Of a stretch of DNA of 64,000 nt, positions 32,471 to 43,952 are shown in pieces; positions within the stretch are counted from its first letter, which is position 1, and every line of letters begins with the position of its first letter. The position numbers were made by a program, and so were the translations under genes. The notes under the pieces are model-generated. The model was not told the DNA's origin and searched no databases. It worked only from the letters and a program-made list of their open reading frames with translations. Source of the stretch: Cenococcum geophilum 1.58 (Eukaryota > Ascomycota > Dothideomycetes > Gloniales > Gloniaceae); NCBI GenBank assembly GCA_001692895.1, contig KV748195.1, positions 1-64,000 on the forward strand, given 5' to 3'.

Positions 32471-33440
32471 ACAGCGCTAATATAAGTAGGCTCGCCAAAC
32501 TAAATAGGGTTAAATGGCTTTAGAGAGGTGGTAGAGAATAATATACTACCTTAGCGGCGTAAGGGCAGCTATAGTCGAAGCTAAGGTAAATTAGGTAAGG
32601 TCTATGCTAAGTAGTTAAGCGGTATGCAAAAACCGAAAGCCGATTTTATAATAGACTATATAGGCTTATCTTATAAATTAGACCCCTAGGGAGAAATTGC
32701 GCCATGACGTAGCTAAGGGCTAGCGCTATGCCTATAGACCTTACCCTAGTCCTATAGACTCCTAGACCAATTAAATCGCACTAAGAGGAATTTCTCCCCA
32801 AGGGTTTAAGAGCTTATCCCTTTATCTAGTAAGTTTTTATAAACTTTTTGTATATATACGCCTTATAAGCCAATCTAGAGGCTCTATACTATATAGAGCT
32901 TAGTATTAAACCTCTAGTTAGTGCGATTTCTTAGCAGTAAGGGTGCTGGCGCCTTATTAACGCTTAGATAGTTATTAAATAACCGCTAGTTAAACCTTTT
33001 AACCACTTATAGCACTTAATATACCTTACTTAACTTATATAGCACGTCCTCCCTATAACCTTAAGCTAGTCCTTTACCGGCTTATCCTTATTAATATTAA
33101 GAACGTATATAAAGCAACTCTAATAGAGGATTTTCCTATATAATCAGCAGCTGGTTAATAGAGGAAGGGCGGAAACCTATAGTTATAACATTATATATCG
33201 CGACTTTTTGCCTAACTTCCTTAAAAAAAAATATATATAGAGGTGTTTTTGGTAGTAGCCTTCTGCAGTATTTTATCGGCATCGTAATATTAACGCGCTT
33301 TAGTAAGGCTTACTAATAAAATCACGCTAGCTAGGGTGCCTATAGTATACTAACCTAGGTAGGAGCGCCTAAAGCGCCTAATATAAAAAGTCCGTTTTAC
33401 TAAATAAAGGGATAGGCCCTCTTTATATAAGAACCTAATA
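32471..33440. other. no gene recognised; contains a small terminal-inverted-repeat candidate
   Basis: At 32683-32804 two ends, CCCCTAGGGAGAAATT and AATTTCTCCCCAAGGG, are imperfect inverted copies 122 bp apart, which could be a miniature DNA element; no target duplication was found. The rest is AT-rich and holds no coding trace. Confidence 0.3.
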
Positions 33441-33658
33441 TGTAATAGTGCTAGAGCGCGTTACCTGCTACTTTCTAGGCATTCTACTAAATTCTACCAA
33501 ATTCTACTAACACTACTTGTAGAGCTAACTAATTAGGATTTTCCATCTCTGGGGTGGAAAATCGCTATTGGCTCGCTTACTTAGCGACCCCTTTATATCT
33601 TGCTAGTTTCTAACAGACTTCTTCCTCTCCTTAGCTTAAGTTAGTATTCTTCCATTAT
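33441..33658 (-). mobile_element. truncated LTR, family B (minus orientation)
   Basis: It starts TGTAATAGTGCTAGAGCGCG and follows the family to TTAGCTTAAGTTAGTATTCT, then loses similarity. It carries a palindrome, GATTTTCCATC...GTGGAAAATC, at about 33534-33562 that is also found inside the Copia element at about 11665-11691 but not in the other family B copies. Fossil, truncated at its other end. Confidence 0.65.
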
Positions 33659-34239
33659 AACGCTATATCTCGACCCTTTTATAACGTCTAGTTATTATAA
33701 AAATACTATAAGGTAGAAGCTCTTTAATTTCTCTATCTATTGCATTAAATAACGACGTCGTAGCTATATTAGTTAGTTGTATTTTCGTTAGTTTTTTATT
33801 AATTGCAAAAATCGTTAGTTATAAAACTTATTAGTCGCAAAACTCGTCGGTTGCAATCTTACCTCGCTGCTTTACTTAAAGCTCTATACGAGGCTTTCTT
33901 AAAGCTTTAGTCTATTTTATTATAATCTTACCTTACTACTAAAAATTACATACTTCTCTACGTCTAATTATCTCCAAAATAGTACGAGTTAAAAGCCCTT
34001 TGTCTTCTCTATCGCCTCTATATTATAGCGATATTGTAGCTTTATTATATAAGAAGTTAGATATAGGTAGTTGGTTAGTTTTGGCCCAAAATCTATAAAG
34101 ATTTAATTCTAAATCTAACTTAACTTTTATGACGATATATCTCGCCTCTTAATACTCTAGGTATAGGGCTATAGTATATATTTATAAAGATATAATTACC
34201 TAAAGAACCTATTATATTAAATAAAGTATTAATAACTAT
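33659..34239. other. no gene recognised
   Basis: AT-rich text with a short irregular tandem (TCGTTAG, AGTCGCAAAACTCGTCGGT) near 33780-33860. No coding trace. Confidence 0.3.
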
Positions 34240-34790
34240 TAGTGGGGTCTTAGTAGAGCCAGTTAAAGTTGAAATTTGCTATATCCTCACTATTTAGATT
34301 TAAATACTCTCTATTAAGCCGTGTTCCCTCTAGTATTCTAAATACCTACTTTTAGCTTCTTTAGCGCACAGAAATAAAGCTTTATTAATTCTCTAATAGT
34401 AATTCTAGCTCTTAATTAAAGACGCTCCAGTTTCCTATATATCTTCTTCAATACTATTAATTAACTATCTTACCAACATAAATATATCCTAGAGATGAAT
34501 GCTACTAGTTTTTAGGTTAATGTCATTAGGGCTGCCTTTATACTATGCGACTCCTATTATAGCAGTAGTAAAATTCAGTTCTCTATTATTTATCTTCTAC
34601 GTATTTCCATTTTCTAAACTACTAATGTCTTTTTTAGCGACCTCATTGTAATTTAATAATAATTTATTAGGTAGGTTTAAGCGTAGCACTAGTCTATATA
34701 TTGGAGCTTTCGGTAAGCCGTATCTGATAAGGTATTGCTTATTTAAATTAAATGGTCGCTAGCCTTTAATTAATATTTCCTTTTCTATAG
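34240..34790 (-). pseudogene. unrecognised gene relic
   Basis: The minus strand is in one frame over about 180 codons: PFNLNKQYLIRYGLPKAPIY, LRLNLPNKLLLNYNEVAKKD, NFTTAIIGVA, KGSPNDINLKTSSIHL, LINSIEEDI.ETGASLIKS and ALFLCAKEAKSRYLEY. Stops fall at likely Gln/Trp codons. No known family, signal peptide or membrane segment recognised. Confidence 0.45.
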
Positions 34791-35149
34791 TTTTTTATCT
34801 GTAATAAGAGGTCTTATTTTAATAGCTATTTTATATAATCTAAGTGGTTTATATTACCTAAGGAAAACTTAACATTTAACAAATACTAGGAAATAATGTT
34901 TCTGCTACCTATAACTTCCTACCCCTACTGTAAGAACGTGCCTGCTCTATATAAGAAGGTAACGTCCCTTCCTACGCGGCAAGAAACCCGCCGCAGCGAG
35001 AAAATTAAGGCGTACTTTAACTTTATATATCTCGAACTATACGCATACCTATATATTTGTTATAGCTTTATATTACTTATACGCCGTAGGCAATTTTAAT
35101 TATACTATTACCTTTACACCTAAAAATTACTATTACCTTAATGCCTTCC

Positions 35150-35710
35150 ACGCTTTATTTATATAGCACCCAATTTTATTATAAAACCAGCTCCTCTCGC
35201 TATAGCACTATTATCGAGCCTTTCCCGCTGTAAAACCTATAGAAAGATCCTACTAACCCTACAGCCCTTATCACGGTGCTAGGGAGTCACTATTAGCCTT
35301 ATGGCTGCTGTCGCGCACGGATTTGTATAAGGTCGCTATACTAATTAATACCTTAACCGGAAGCGATTACCCAATTAAGCTAGTTTAGAACAGCCTCGCA
35401 CGTATACACACTCCGTATTTATTATATAATTTACTTATTATAGTGGCAGATCTATAGCTATATAAGTAATGCAAACTAAATAAATAATTTAAAAGTCGCG
35501 AATAAAGCCGCGCTTATACGCTAAGTAGCTTTCTTATTGCTTTCCGGTTCCTACGCGACATAATATTAGCCCATTAGCTCTCGCTACTCTTTAAACATCT
35601 AGGCTAACGCAAGTGGTCTATATACTTAGTTCGATCGCTATGTAATAATATTAAGGCTTAATATTACGTATCCTTCTAGTACGGCTAGGAGTAGTAGTGA
35701 AGCAACCATA
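35150..35710 (+). pseudogene. unrecognised gene relic
   Basis: The plus strand is in one frame: DLYKVAILINTLTGSDYPIK, NSLARIHTPYLLYNLLIIVA, SRAYTLSSFLIAFRFLRDII and LSLLFKHLG.RKWSIYLVRS. Stops are Gln type. Family unknown. It precedes the pogo element but shares no motif with it. An ATG-started frame just upstream (34896-35099) does not connect to it and is not called. Confidence 0.4.
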
Positions 35711-35889
35711 TAAGGTATGGGAGGAGTCCCCGGCGTACTTAAAATTAATAGCAAAAATTGTAAAATAACTTTTTAGTCGAACGGAAAATTTTAAAAGCGC
35801 TGGGAACACATCCTAAGATTATAAAGTATTACTCTTCTTACTTTAGTAGTCCGGTACGTGTTCCTTTAGCTAGCTACCTAGTATAGCTT

Positions 35890-37285
35890 GTTACTTACTA
35901 CTCTTTAACTATTACTATCGTAAAATAGGATTCCGCTAGTATAGCGCTAACTAGAGGCCTTAATCCGTTAAAGCCCAGAATATATACCGCCCTATTAAAA
36001 TTTAGCCACGTTTCTCTACCCTATAGTATTGTGTATACGGACAATACTTAAGATAAGAGAAGCCGGAACGCTAATAGTACCTAGCCCCTTTAGAAGAGAC
36101 AGCCCTTATTAAGTACTTATTATAAATATCTAATAATAGCTTGCCTATTCCGATTAAGTATCTACGTTCGCTAGCGTTTATTATTACGCGTTAACGCTCC
36201 TTTATCTTTTAGGCTCCTACTAATAAAACGACCCATCCTTCTAGAAAGAACTAGTCTTAGGGCTTCTATAAACGCTATCCTAAGCTTAAAGCAAAAAAGT
36301 ATTAAGACGCTAGATTGGAATCGGCACGATAATAATATTTATAATAAGGTTACATTCTGGTTTAATATAATTAGGAAGGAAATATATAGCCTAGTCATTT
36401 TGCTAAAGAATATCTATAATATGGACGAAATAGGAGTTATATTATGCATACTCGGCTCTTTAAAGGTTGTAGTAAGGATAACCTGCGAGCTTATAGAGGC
36501 GCGGGTGTTAAGCGGACAATAGTAACTGCGGTTAAGTGCATTTCTGCTAACGGTAGGTCTCTTTTTCCACTAATTATCTAGCTAGCCGCAACTACCGAAG
36601 CACATAGACTACGTATCCCACCCCTAGATGGCATTTTGCGTGCTCCTAATGTAAATACACTAAGGAGGTGCAAATACGGTCGGTAAGCAGCAATTACTAT
36701 ATATCTCTTATATTGTGCACGTGTATAAGCGCTTACCTTTTAAAATATCGAGTCTAGCTGGTTAAAGATAGGCCTATATCCTTTTAACCTAGATAGGGTA
36801 CTTAGAGATATCTAGAAGCCACTAACTAAACTATACGTTCTAAAGGATAATGGGGTAAAGGTAGAGTCTTATACCTAAGGCATAATGCCGCAAACGTTAG
36901 TAATATTAGAGGCTCTTACTTTACTATAAAGGTGAATTGAATATAATGCTTATATGCTAGATAGCCCAGGCAAACATCGCCCCTAAAACCTAGCTAATGC
37001 CGTCTAAAAAGCCTTTCCTAAACGCGCCCTTCTTTATAATAATAGCTAGCCCTCATTCGAGTAGAATAATGAAAGTAATTATCACTAATTAACTAAGTTA
37101 ATGGTGGCCGGTAAGGCGAAAGTGATAAGCTATAAGGACATTGTCGAGGTATAAGCGAAAGCTCTATACTAGTAGTATTGCTAGTGAAAATACTACTCTA
37201 TTCTAAAACTTTAACGGGTATTTAATATCTATAGGTGTTTTTATTACGAGATATCTATATAGTTTAAGGCGAATAGTATATAGGA
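35890..37285 (+). mobile_element. pogo/Fot1 transposon, internally deleted
   Basis: Transposase of the pogo/Fot1 branch of Tc1-mariner. In order: HTH start (YSIVYTDN), EETALIKYLL, KRYPKLKAKKYQALDW (ending a CENP-B-type DNA-binding domain), NIYNMDEIGVILCILGSLKV (first catalytic Asp is MDE), YRGAGVKRTIVTAVKCISAN, SLFPLII, then a jump to ALTF.NIESSWLKIGLYPFN and LDRVLRDI.KPLTKLYVLKD. About 140 codons that hold the second and third catalytic Asp (the 'CDGFGTHE' and 'P.HTSH..QPCD' blocks seen in the copy at 38935) are missing, so there is a true internal deletion besides the RIP-type stops. Terminal inverted repeats were not found. Confidence 0.75.
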
Positions 37286-37344
37286 AAGTATATAAGAGCG
37301 TTCCGTTTGTACTAGTATATATATTACCTCCTCCTTTATCTTCT

Positions 37345-38312
37345 ACTCTCCCCCCTCTAGTAGTTACGTAATATATCCTTAAGTAAGCTTTTAGCCGTAT
37401 TCTTAGGGTCAGATAACCACTTATTAACGTTGGACTCTTTATTAGGGTTGTCTAATAAAACCTAATATATAAAGTGGTCGCCGATATCTTCCTAAGGACT
37501 GTAAATAGAGATAAACTATAGCTTCTTTACCTTTTGCATAGCTCTAATGACCCTAGCCTAGCTGCCGTTAAAGAGTGATATATCTTTGCAACTTATACAC
37601 TAAAGGGTATCCTTATAGTGAGTAATTAAGCTAGATAGAGTAACTGCGTCTATATAAGCATTTTTAACTTCTAACTCTTTTAACTCTTGTATATTAAGCT
37701 TTCCAGCTATAATATTGCAAAACTCATCGCTAATAAACTAATTGTGGGCCCGATAGAACCCGATTCTGCGAAGATTTATAAAATAAGAGACCGCCTTAGC
37801 AATACCAACCAGGTTAATATTGATCTTCTTAAAGGTATCCTAACTCTTAGAGCTGTAGCTAGTATTAGGATTATAATTTAGACTAAAGAATATAACATGC
37901 TTAATAGAGGAGTGAAATGTCTAGAGGACGCTAATTATATACTTATTAGTTATGTTAAACCATAAATAACTAAAAAATATCTTAATAAAGAACTTAAATA
38001 ACTAAGCCGCTAGTTTTTTATTGGCTAAACGGAGATTTAGTAAGTCTAGATATGCCTTACTACAAGAAGTAGGGACGGTAGGGTGAAGGCGATTAAGATA
38101 GGGAAGTTTAGGATTATAGAGGTAGAAGTATATAATTTTAATAAGCTTGGTTGAGAGAGTGAGAATAGTAGTGTAATTGCTGCTTTGGCCGCTTAAGCTA
38201 TTAACAGACTTCTTAGCTGACGGCGCCTTTATATTTAAGCGTTCCGGTTACTTCTTCTAGTAAGCGGCTTTTTGGCGAGCGACTATGTTTAAGGATATAG
38301 TTTGGAGATGTA
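37345..38312 (-). pseudogene. F-box/LRR-type protein relic
   Basis: The minus strand reads a basic N-terminus (RQKAAYQKK, PSAKKSVNSLSG), an F-box (ILTLSTKLIKIIYFYLYNPK, normally 'LPTELIE.I..YL'), SKAYLDLLNLRLANKKLAA, then a leucine-patterned tail (FINLRRIGFYRAHN, LKELEVKNAYIDAVTLSSLI, ISLFNGS.ARVIRAMQKVKKL, SPQEDIGDHFIYQVLLDNPN). About 320 codons with nearly one frame. F-box proteins recruit substrates to SCF ubiquitin ligases; the tail would be the recognition part. A plus-strand open frame at 37687-37881 is its antisense shadow. Confidence 0.65.
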
Positions 38313-38934
38313 TGCGTTTAGTATAGGATATAATAGGAGTTAACTGCGACCGCTACTAACTATACTACCCCCGACGGCCAGAAAGTGGGCTATATATTTA
38401 ACTTAGCTTATAGTGTTGGTGTTACGTAATAATATAGCCGTGTTAACGTAAGCGGTTGCGTATTACTAAAATTATTTAAGTTACACTAAGATAACGTTGT
38501 TTTGGAGAATTTTGGTTATAATATATATAATACTATACAATGCGCGAATTGAGCGATAAGACAACTATACTTATATAATTTTTAGGTGGGAAGGATCTTG
38601 AATATTAAGCAGTTATTATAGAACACACTAACTATAATACTATAAAATTATTAGGGTGTAAATAGATTCTAAATTGCCTAAAAGTTAAAGTACCTCTAAC
38701 TTCTTTTAGAATATAGGGTGTTTTGTTATACTAGGGGGAGGTTATATATAACTTTTCTCCAAGCTAGCTTAAGTGGATTAAAAAGGGTTAAGGGAACTCG
38801 GAGAACTTTATACTATCCTATAGGCTAAAGCCCTATAATATCGATGATTTTTAGGAAGCGAAGGCAATTGTTAATACTATAATAGCCTAGGATAAGGAGA
38901 ACCGAAAGCTTTTAATAAGTTATCCTCTCCTTTT
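38313..38934. other. no gene recognised
   Basis: AT-rich text between the F-box relic and the pogo element; one of the transposon's inverted ends should lie here but was not found. No coding trace. Confidence 0.3.
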
Positions 38935-40700
38935 TGTATAATTTGTGCAACTATTTACGTAATAATACTTGTCGAAGCACGTTATTTATACTTATCACTG
39001 TTTAATAAATTTAATTAGTACTATTTGGCTCTAACTTATTTACCTCTGGCGTAGGATTCCGACGCTTACGACCGCGTTTGCCCTTACTCTTGCATTTAGT
39101 AGCTTTCTCTTTTATAGTACGCTTTGCTTATACCTCGCTAAGGTCCTTATAGCTTATTACCTTTACCTTCTCTAGGACTAATGACCTAGTCGATCTCCGT
39201 ATACGGACGTCTTTATTCACTCTAGATAAGAATTGATTTTACTATATAAGGAGGGTTCGTTTAGTAAAGGAAGTTTAGGCGGTACTTGTAAGCTTCTATA
39301 TATACTTCTATAGGCGCTATTTACTTATATTATTAAGTATATTAGTATCCTGCTTAATTATATTATATAATAACGCAAGACCCCTTATTGTTATAGGTGT
39401 TATAGATATTTATAGTACTTTGTCTTATAGGTAGGACCCTACCTCTACCTCTAAAGCGGGTAGTCTAGTAGGAGGCGGCTTTGGTATATCTCTAAGTACT
39501 CTATCTAGGTCGAACGGAAACAAACCAGTTACCTTTTAAGCGGCCGTAATATTCCTTATAGTAAACGCCCTTCTCCTTACAGGGCTATATAGAGAGGTGA
39601 AATGCTCCTTACGGACTATATCAATACCTTCTTAACATAGCTTTTTAACCTACTTATAATAGGCTGCCTTTAAGGGAGTAAAGACTGTAATATTGCAAGG
39701 CTGGAGCTTATGGGAGGTATAGGAAGGGAGATAATATAGGATAATGTTGTTTTTAAAGCAAAATTCTAGGATCTTAAGTGTCTTATACGTCCTAAAGTCG
39801 TCGTAAATTAGTACCTGTGGTTTATTATCAGCCTATACTTTAGTTTGCAGATTAAATACTAGCTTAAGCCACTCTAAGCTGATTTTAGAGTCGTTGTATC
39901 CATTTTCTAAATACCTAAAATACTATCTAGGGGTTAGATATATAGTCCAGTTACTTTAATAGGTTAAAGCTAGCCAGATTATAAGAGGGAGCAGTGACCT
40001 ACTATTAGCACTTATATATTAATAGCGGTTACTATTGTCCGCTTAACACCCGCGGCCCTATAGTCTTATAGGTAGTTCTTACCTATAAGGACCTTAACAC
40101 TGCTAAGTATGCTAAGTATAACTTCTGTCTTATCTATATTATAAATATTTCTAGGCAAGATAGCTAAATCCTATAGGACTCCGCCGATTACCTTGAACTA
40201 GTATATAATCTTATTATATATATTATTCTTATAACGTTCTAAGTCTATCGCTCTAATCCTTCTTGCTTTAAGTTCTAAATAGCGTTTCTAGAAGGCCTAA
40301 GGCCAGTTCTTATATAGAGGCTTAATTGGCTTATCTGCCGTAAAACGCTAGCGGGCGATACTATAGGCTAGGGAATGTATAAACTTTATTCGTATAGGTT
40401 GTTTAAGACTAGATATTAGTAATAAGAACCTAATAAGTACTTTCTCTTTCTCTAGGGTAAGGTATTGCTGGAGCTGGGCTTATACCGCTTTCGACCTTCG
40501 TCCTTAATAACGATAATAGAGAGTAGAGAGAGGGACATTACCCTATTCTACTAGGGCTGCGAATATTCTAGGTATATTAGGACGGAGGCGTTACGCTAGT
40601 ACCTAGCTAGCTAGGTCGTCTATGCTATAAATATAGAATTACTAACGCGGCTTAAGGCTATAATGCACAATGCAAAAATGAGACTCTAATAATAGCATAT
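38935..40700 (-). mobile_element. pogo/Fot1 transposon with near-complete transposase
   Basis: The minus strand carries the whole order of a fungal pogo transposase: HTH (NVPLSLLYRYYQGRRSKAV), KPIKPLYKNWPQAFQKRYLE, LKARRIRAIDLERYKNNIYN, catalytic NIYNIDKTEVILSILSSVKV, YRAAGVKRTIVTAI, SLLPLIIW, YNDSKISLEWLKLVFNLQTK, VLIYDDFRTYKTLKILEF (second Asp block), IILYYLPSYTSHKLQPCNIT (third block, last Asp now Asn), LFPFDLDRVLRDIPKPPP and a basic tail (GKRGRKRRNPTPEVN). Stops are Gln/Trp type with few frame changes. Not active. It is in the opposite orientation to the deleted copy at 35890. Inverted ends were not identified. Confidence 0.85.
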
Positions 40701-41284
40701 ATATATAACTTGTAGAAGTTTCTAGAAAGACGCTATATATATTTTAAATTAGGAATAGTGTAAAATATAATATAGCTGCTTAGTTCTTAATATAACGCGA
40801 TATAAGTCTTTACGCTAGAGGTATATGGTGTTCTACGCAGATCCCTTTTATAGAGAAACTTTATAACGCCTACTTTTAAGGGCTAAGTGGCTTCTAAACC
40901 TCGTAGTTGCATATTTTATTAATAAAGGTATTATTTAAATACTCTGAAATCCGAAAATATGTAACTAGTTTTAGTAAAGTAAGGGTATAATACTAAATTG
41001 GTTTAAGATATGGCGAATAGAACGATCAACAGCATGACTAAAATCTCTATATTTTTCTCGCTAGAGACTAGTATTCTAGGAGGAAATTGCTAAAGAACTA
41101 TAATATATTGGCTAGAACATTATTAAGTTATAGGGGAAAGACTAAGACGCTAGAATAGGAAATCTTTCTTATTATAGCGGGTTTCTCGGTATGTAGGGAT
41201 AAATGTTAGTTATAATTTCTATAGCTTATATTAATAACCCACTATTACCGCGATATTATAAGCTCTCTAAAGGGCTATAGTAGT
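40701..41284. other. no gene recognised
   Basis: AT-rich text upstream of the pogo transposase. No coding trace. Confidence 0.3.
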
Positions 41285-42385
41285 AGGCATATAAATATCT
41301 ATTTAAGCTCTGCTCTTTTACGCTTCCTTAAAGGCCTTATAACTTTATTATCTATTCTTTAGGCTTTATTAAGTTTATTATCCTTATTCTTAGGGTCCTT
41401 CAGGCCTTTATCCGGGCTATCCTCCCCGCTTTACTCCGGGCTCTTCTCTAAACTATCCTCTTCCGTATCTATCTCCCCTTCCCTCTCCTTTAAATAATCT
41501 ATTAATGATAAAGCGTACCTTTCTACTACCTTTAAGAATTCATCCTTACCCTAGAGATCTATTAGCGTTCTCTTAGGATACTAATCCTATTTATCATTCT
41601 AAGTTCTCACCAGAAAGGTATGTTAATTAAATTAATAGTATATTGTTCCAAAGATAAGACAAGGATTGCGTAAAGCTTTACGTTTCGGGTAGGGATTATA
41701 TAAAGGACCTATGTACATTATGCATTTACTAGTGTAGGAGGGGTGTGAGTTATAGTATTAATAATATGCTTTTATAATAGATATACTAGGTTTAATTAAT
41801 TCCTTATATACACCACACCTTCCAAATTCTAAATTAGTTTTGGTTGCTATACTAGGGAATAAAGACGCGGTTTCAATGTTCTTATAAAGCCTTAGTTAAT
41901 CCCTATTATTTATACGCGTAAATATTAATGCTTATTATCTGCCTTTAAGAATTTGTATTCCTTTAATCTAACGTTCATCGTATAGAAGGTTAATTAGTTA
42001 AATTAAAAAGTATAGGTCCTCTTAAAACCACAAGGCTAAAATTGCGCAAAATCCTAGCTATATAAATTTTAAGAATTGTTCGCGTATATAATCGGGTCTA
42101 ATATCCTCAAAGAACAACGCTATAAGGTTATTGAGAGGAGGTGAGGTCCCCTTATCTAGCAAAACAATCAATTTCTGCTTAGGGCCCATCGTTAGATTCT
42201 CGCTCTTTGCACTTTATAATAGGCGAGGTACCCCGTTATATATATAAGCGCCCTATAGAACTTTTAAACGGTCCTTAATTTTCCACTTCCTATTATTATT
42301 TCTCGAAAAGTTAGGGGCACTATATAAAAACGGATTTATATTCTTAGTAATTAAGCGTTTTGGGTAAGGCAATAAACCTAAAAAC
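41285..42385 (-). pseudogene. unrecognised gene relic, one frame over about 1.1 kb
   Basis: The minus strand keeps one frame, interrupted only by stops at likely Gln/Trp codons: FRFIALPKTLNYQEYKSVFI, GPFKSSIGRLYI, RGTSPIIKCKERESNDGP, YTRTILKIYIARILRNFSLV, VLRGPILFNLTN, FRIWKVWCI, QSLSYLWNNILLI, and a polar, Gly/Arg/Gln-rich C-terminus (KGEGRGDRYGRG, FREEPGVKRGGQPGQRPEG). No family recognised. The charged tail and lack of signal peptide suggest an intracellular protein, but that is inference. Confidence 0.45.
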
Positions 42386-42491
42386 TAAATTGCTATAACA
42401 CTATAAATATTGTCTAACCTCCGTAGCCCGTTAACCCTATTATAGCGCACTTAGTATAAAGGCTTAGTTAATAGAGTAGGATCTATTAGTA

Positions 42492-42670
42492 GCTAGTAAA
42501 CTAGAATTCTAAGACAAGGACTAGAAGAAGGCTGAGGAAAGTTTCCATTACCAATTCTAACTAAATAACGACGTAGTCGTTATTATATTTACTACCTATT
42601 TTATATATATAGAGAGCTTCTAGAGCCCTCTTTAATAAATAGAGTTCTTATCCTAATTGTCCGTTTAATA
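42492..42670 (-). mobile_element. LTR fossil, family E (minus orientation, partial)
   Basis: It shares TTTCCATTAC, the palindrome AACGACGTAGTCGTT, AGAGAGCTTCTAGAGCCCTC and a terminal CCGTTTAATA with the family E copy at 43426-43696 read in reverse. The left part is diverged and no matching target duplication was found. Fossil. Confidence 0.5.
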
Positions 42671-42923
42671 GCTACCTACCTATTAACTTGGTCACCTACC
42701 CTAAACTATAGCAAATTTACCTTAGAGGTATTTGTGCAAACCGTTACCTATTATATATACTTACTAATAAGCCGTTTAACTACCCCCTTTGAAGTAGTAC
42801 CTTTATACGGGATCTATTAGTAATAGTCTTTAGCTAAGCCCCTAGCTCCGCGTATACCGTAACACAAAGTAGGTTACGCTATAGTATTTTGCGACGTTTA
42901 TTACGACGTCCGTTACGGTATCC

Positions 42924-43170
42924 TGTAATGGTGCTAAAGCGCGTCATTTACTACTTTACCGTTTCTAGGGCAATTTACCGCAATTTGCCGTTTTCTAGCA
43001 ATCTGCTAAATTCTGCCAAGTCGTTATTGGCTCGCTTATTACTAGCGCCTTAACGACCCCTTTATATCTCGCTAGTCTTTACTAGTCTTCTTCTTCTCCT
43101 TAGCTTAGTATTCTTATATAGTAGCAATCTATAAGCTTTAGTTTAGAAGTATTTATATAAGCCCGTTATA
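42924..43170 (-). mobile_element. solo LTR, family B (TATCC/TATCT target duplication)
   Basis: 247-bp fossil LTR, beginning TGTAATGGTGCTAAAGCGCG and ending TATATAAGCCCGTTATA on the plus strand. The flanks TATCC (42919-42923) and TATCT (43171-43175) match except for one C/T. It keeps the family's AAAGGGGTCG-type landmark in reverse (CGACCCCTTTATATCTCG) and the TATA box near its own left end. Confidence 0.85.
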
Positions 43171-43234
43171 TATCTATTATAACGTCCGTTGCCTAAATTT
43201 GTATAGGATATATATAATTATTAACAAAGTTAAT

Positions 43235-43396
43235 TATTAACTAGAAGTCCATGCGTAGGTTTAAAATAAGAAGTCTATATATTAAATATGGCTCTAGGGC
43301 CTCTATATATACATAAAAAAGGTAACTAAGTTAGTGACCGAGTTAAGGGGTTAGTAACTAAGTTAAGGTAGTAAAGAAATCCGATTTAGGTCGACA
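43235..43396 (+). mobile_element. short solo LTR, family D variant (TTAAT target duplication)
   Basis: 162-bp fossil. It begins TATTAACTAGAAGTCCATGC (compare TGTCGACTAGATATCCGTGC of family D), ends GATTTAGGTCGACA, and is flanked by TTAAT at 43230-43234 and 43397-43401. Confidence 0.8.
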
Positions 43397-43425
43397 TTAA
43401 TAAAGCCACCTATGTAAGGTCTAGG

Positions 43426-43696
43426 TGTTGAACGGATAATTAGGTATAAGAACTCTATCTATTAAAGAGGGTTTCTAGAGCCTCTATATATATACTAGAT
43501 AGGTAATAAATAGGTTATAAATAGAATGACGACTACGTTGTCATTCTGTAATGGAAACAGGTATAGACATTTAATAAGATATTTAATAAGATATATAAGG
43601 AGATATACGAGGTAAGGAGCGGGGTATTAAGACATAGGGTTCTAGGCTTAAAGCCAGTATTAAGATAGTGGTAAGGAAATCCGATCTAGTTTAACA
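43426..43696 (+). mobile_element. solo LTR, family E (CTAGG target duplication)
   Basis: 271-bp fossil. It begins TGTTGAACGGATAATTAGG, ends CGATCTAGTTTAACA, and is flanked by CTAGG at 43421-43425 and 43697-43701. It is the reference copy for family E in this window; the left third (AAGAACTCTATCTATTAAAG, CCTCTATATATATA) is related to family D. Confidence 0.9.
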
Positions 43697-43739
43697 CTAG
43701 GGCTATATATAGGCTTAAAATAATCGCAAGAACTCGTTA

Positions 43740-43952
43740 TAGACTTAGTTAATTAAGGCACAGGCACGGTAAAGGAAGGGCGCCAGCCTATATAATTAGT
43801 AGTCTACTAATAAAGATCTAATACTAAAGAAAAGATAAGTAGTAACGCGAGTAGTTTTATATAGTTCCCTAGTCACGTAAGGATTATATAAGCTCTACAT
43901 CTACTATAACCGCTACTATTTTCTGCCAGTGCCGTAACACTGCAAGCCCTAT
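43740..43952 (+). repeat. LTR-F-like fossil, partial
   Basis: It shares GCCTATATAATTAG, the AAAGATCTAATACTAAAG-like text, TAGTCACGTAAG, TCTACATCTACTATAAC and the end AGTGCCGTAACA with 19130-19362. The left end is not recognisable. Fossil. Confidence 0.5.

Noticed and set aside
37687-37881. 64-codon plus-strand open frame
   Set aside because: Antisense to the F-box/LRR relic, whose minus frame continues far beyond it.
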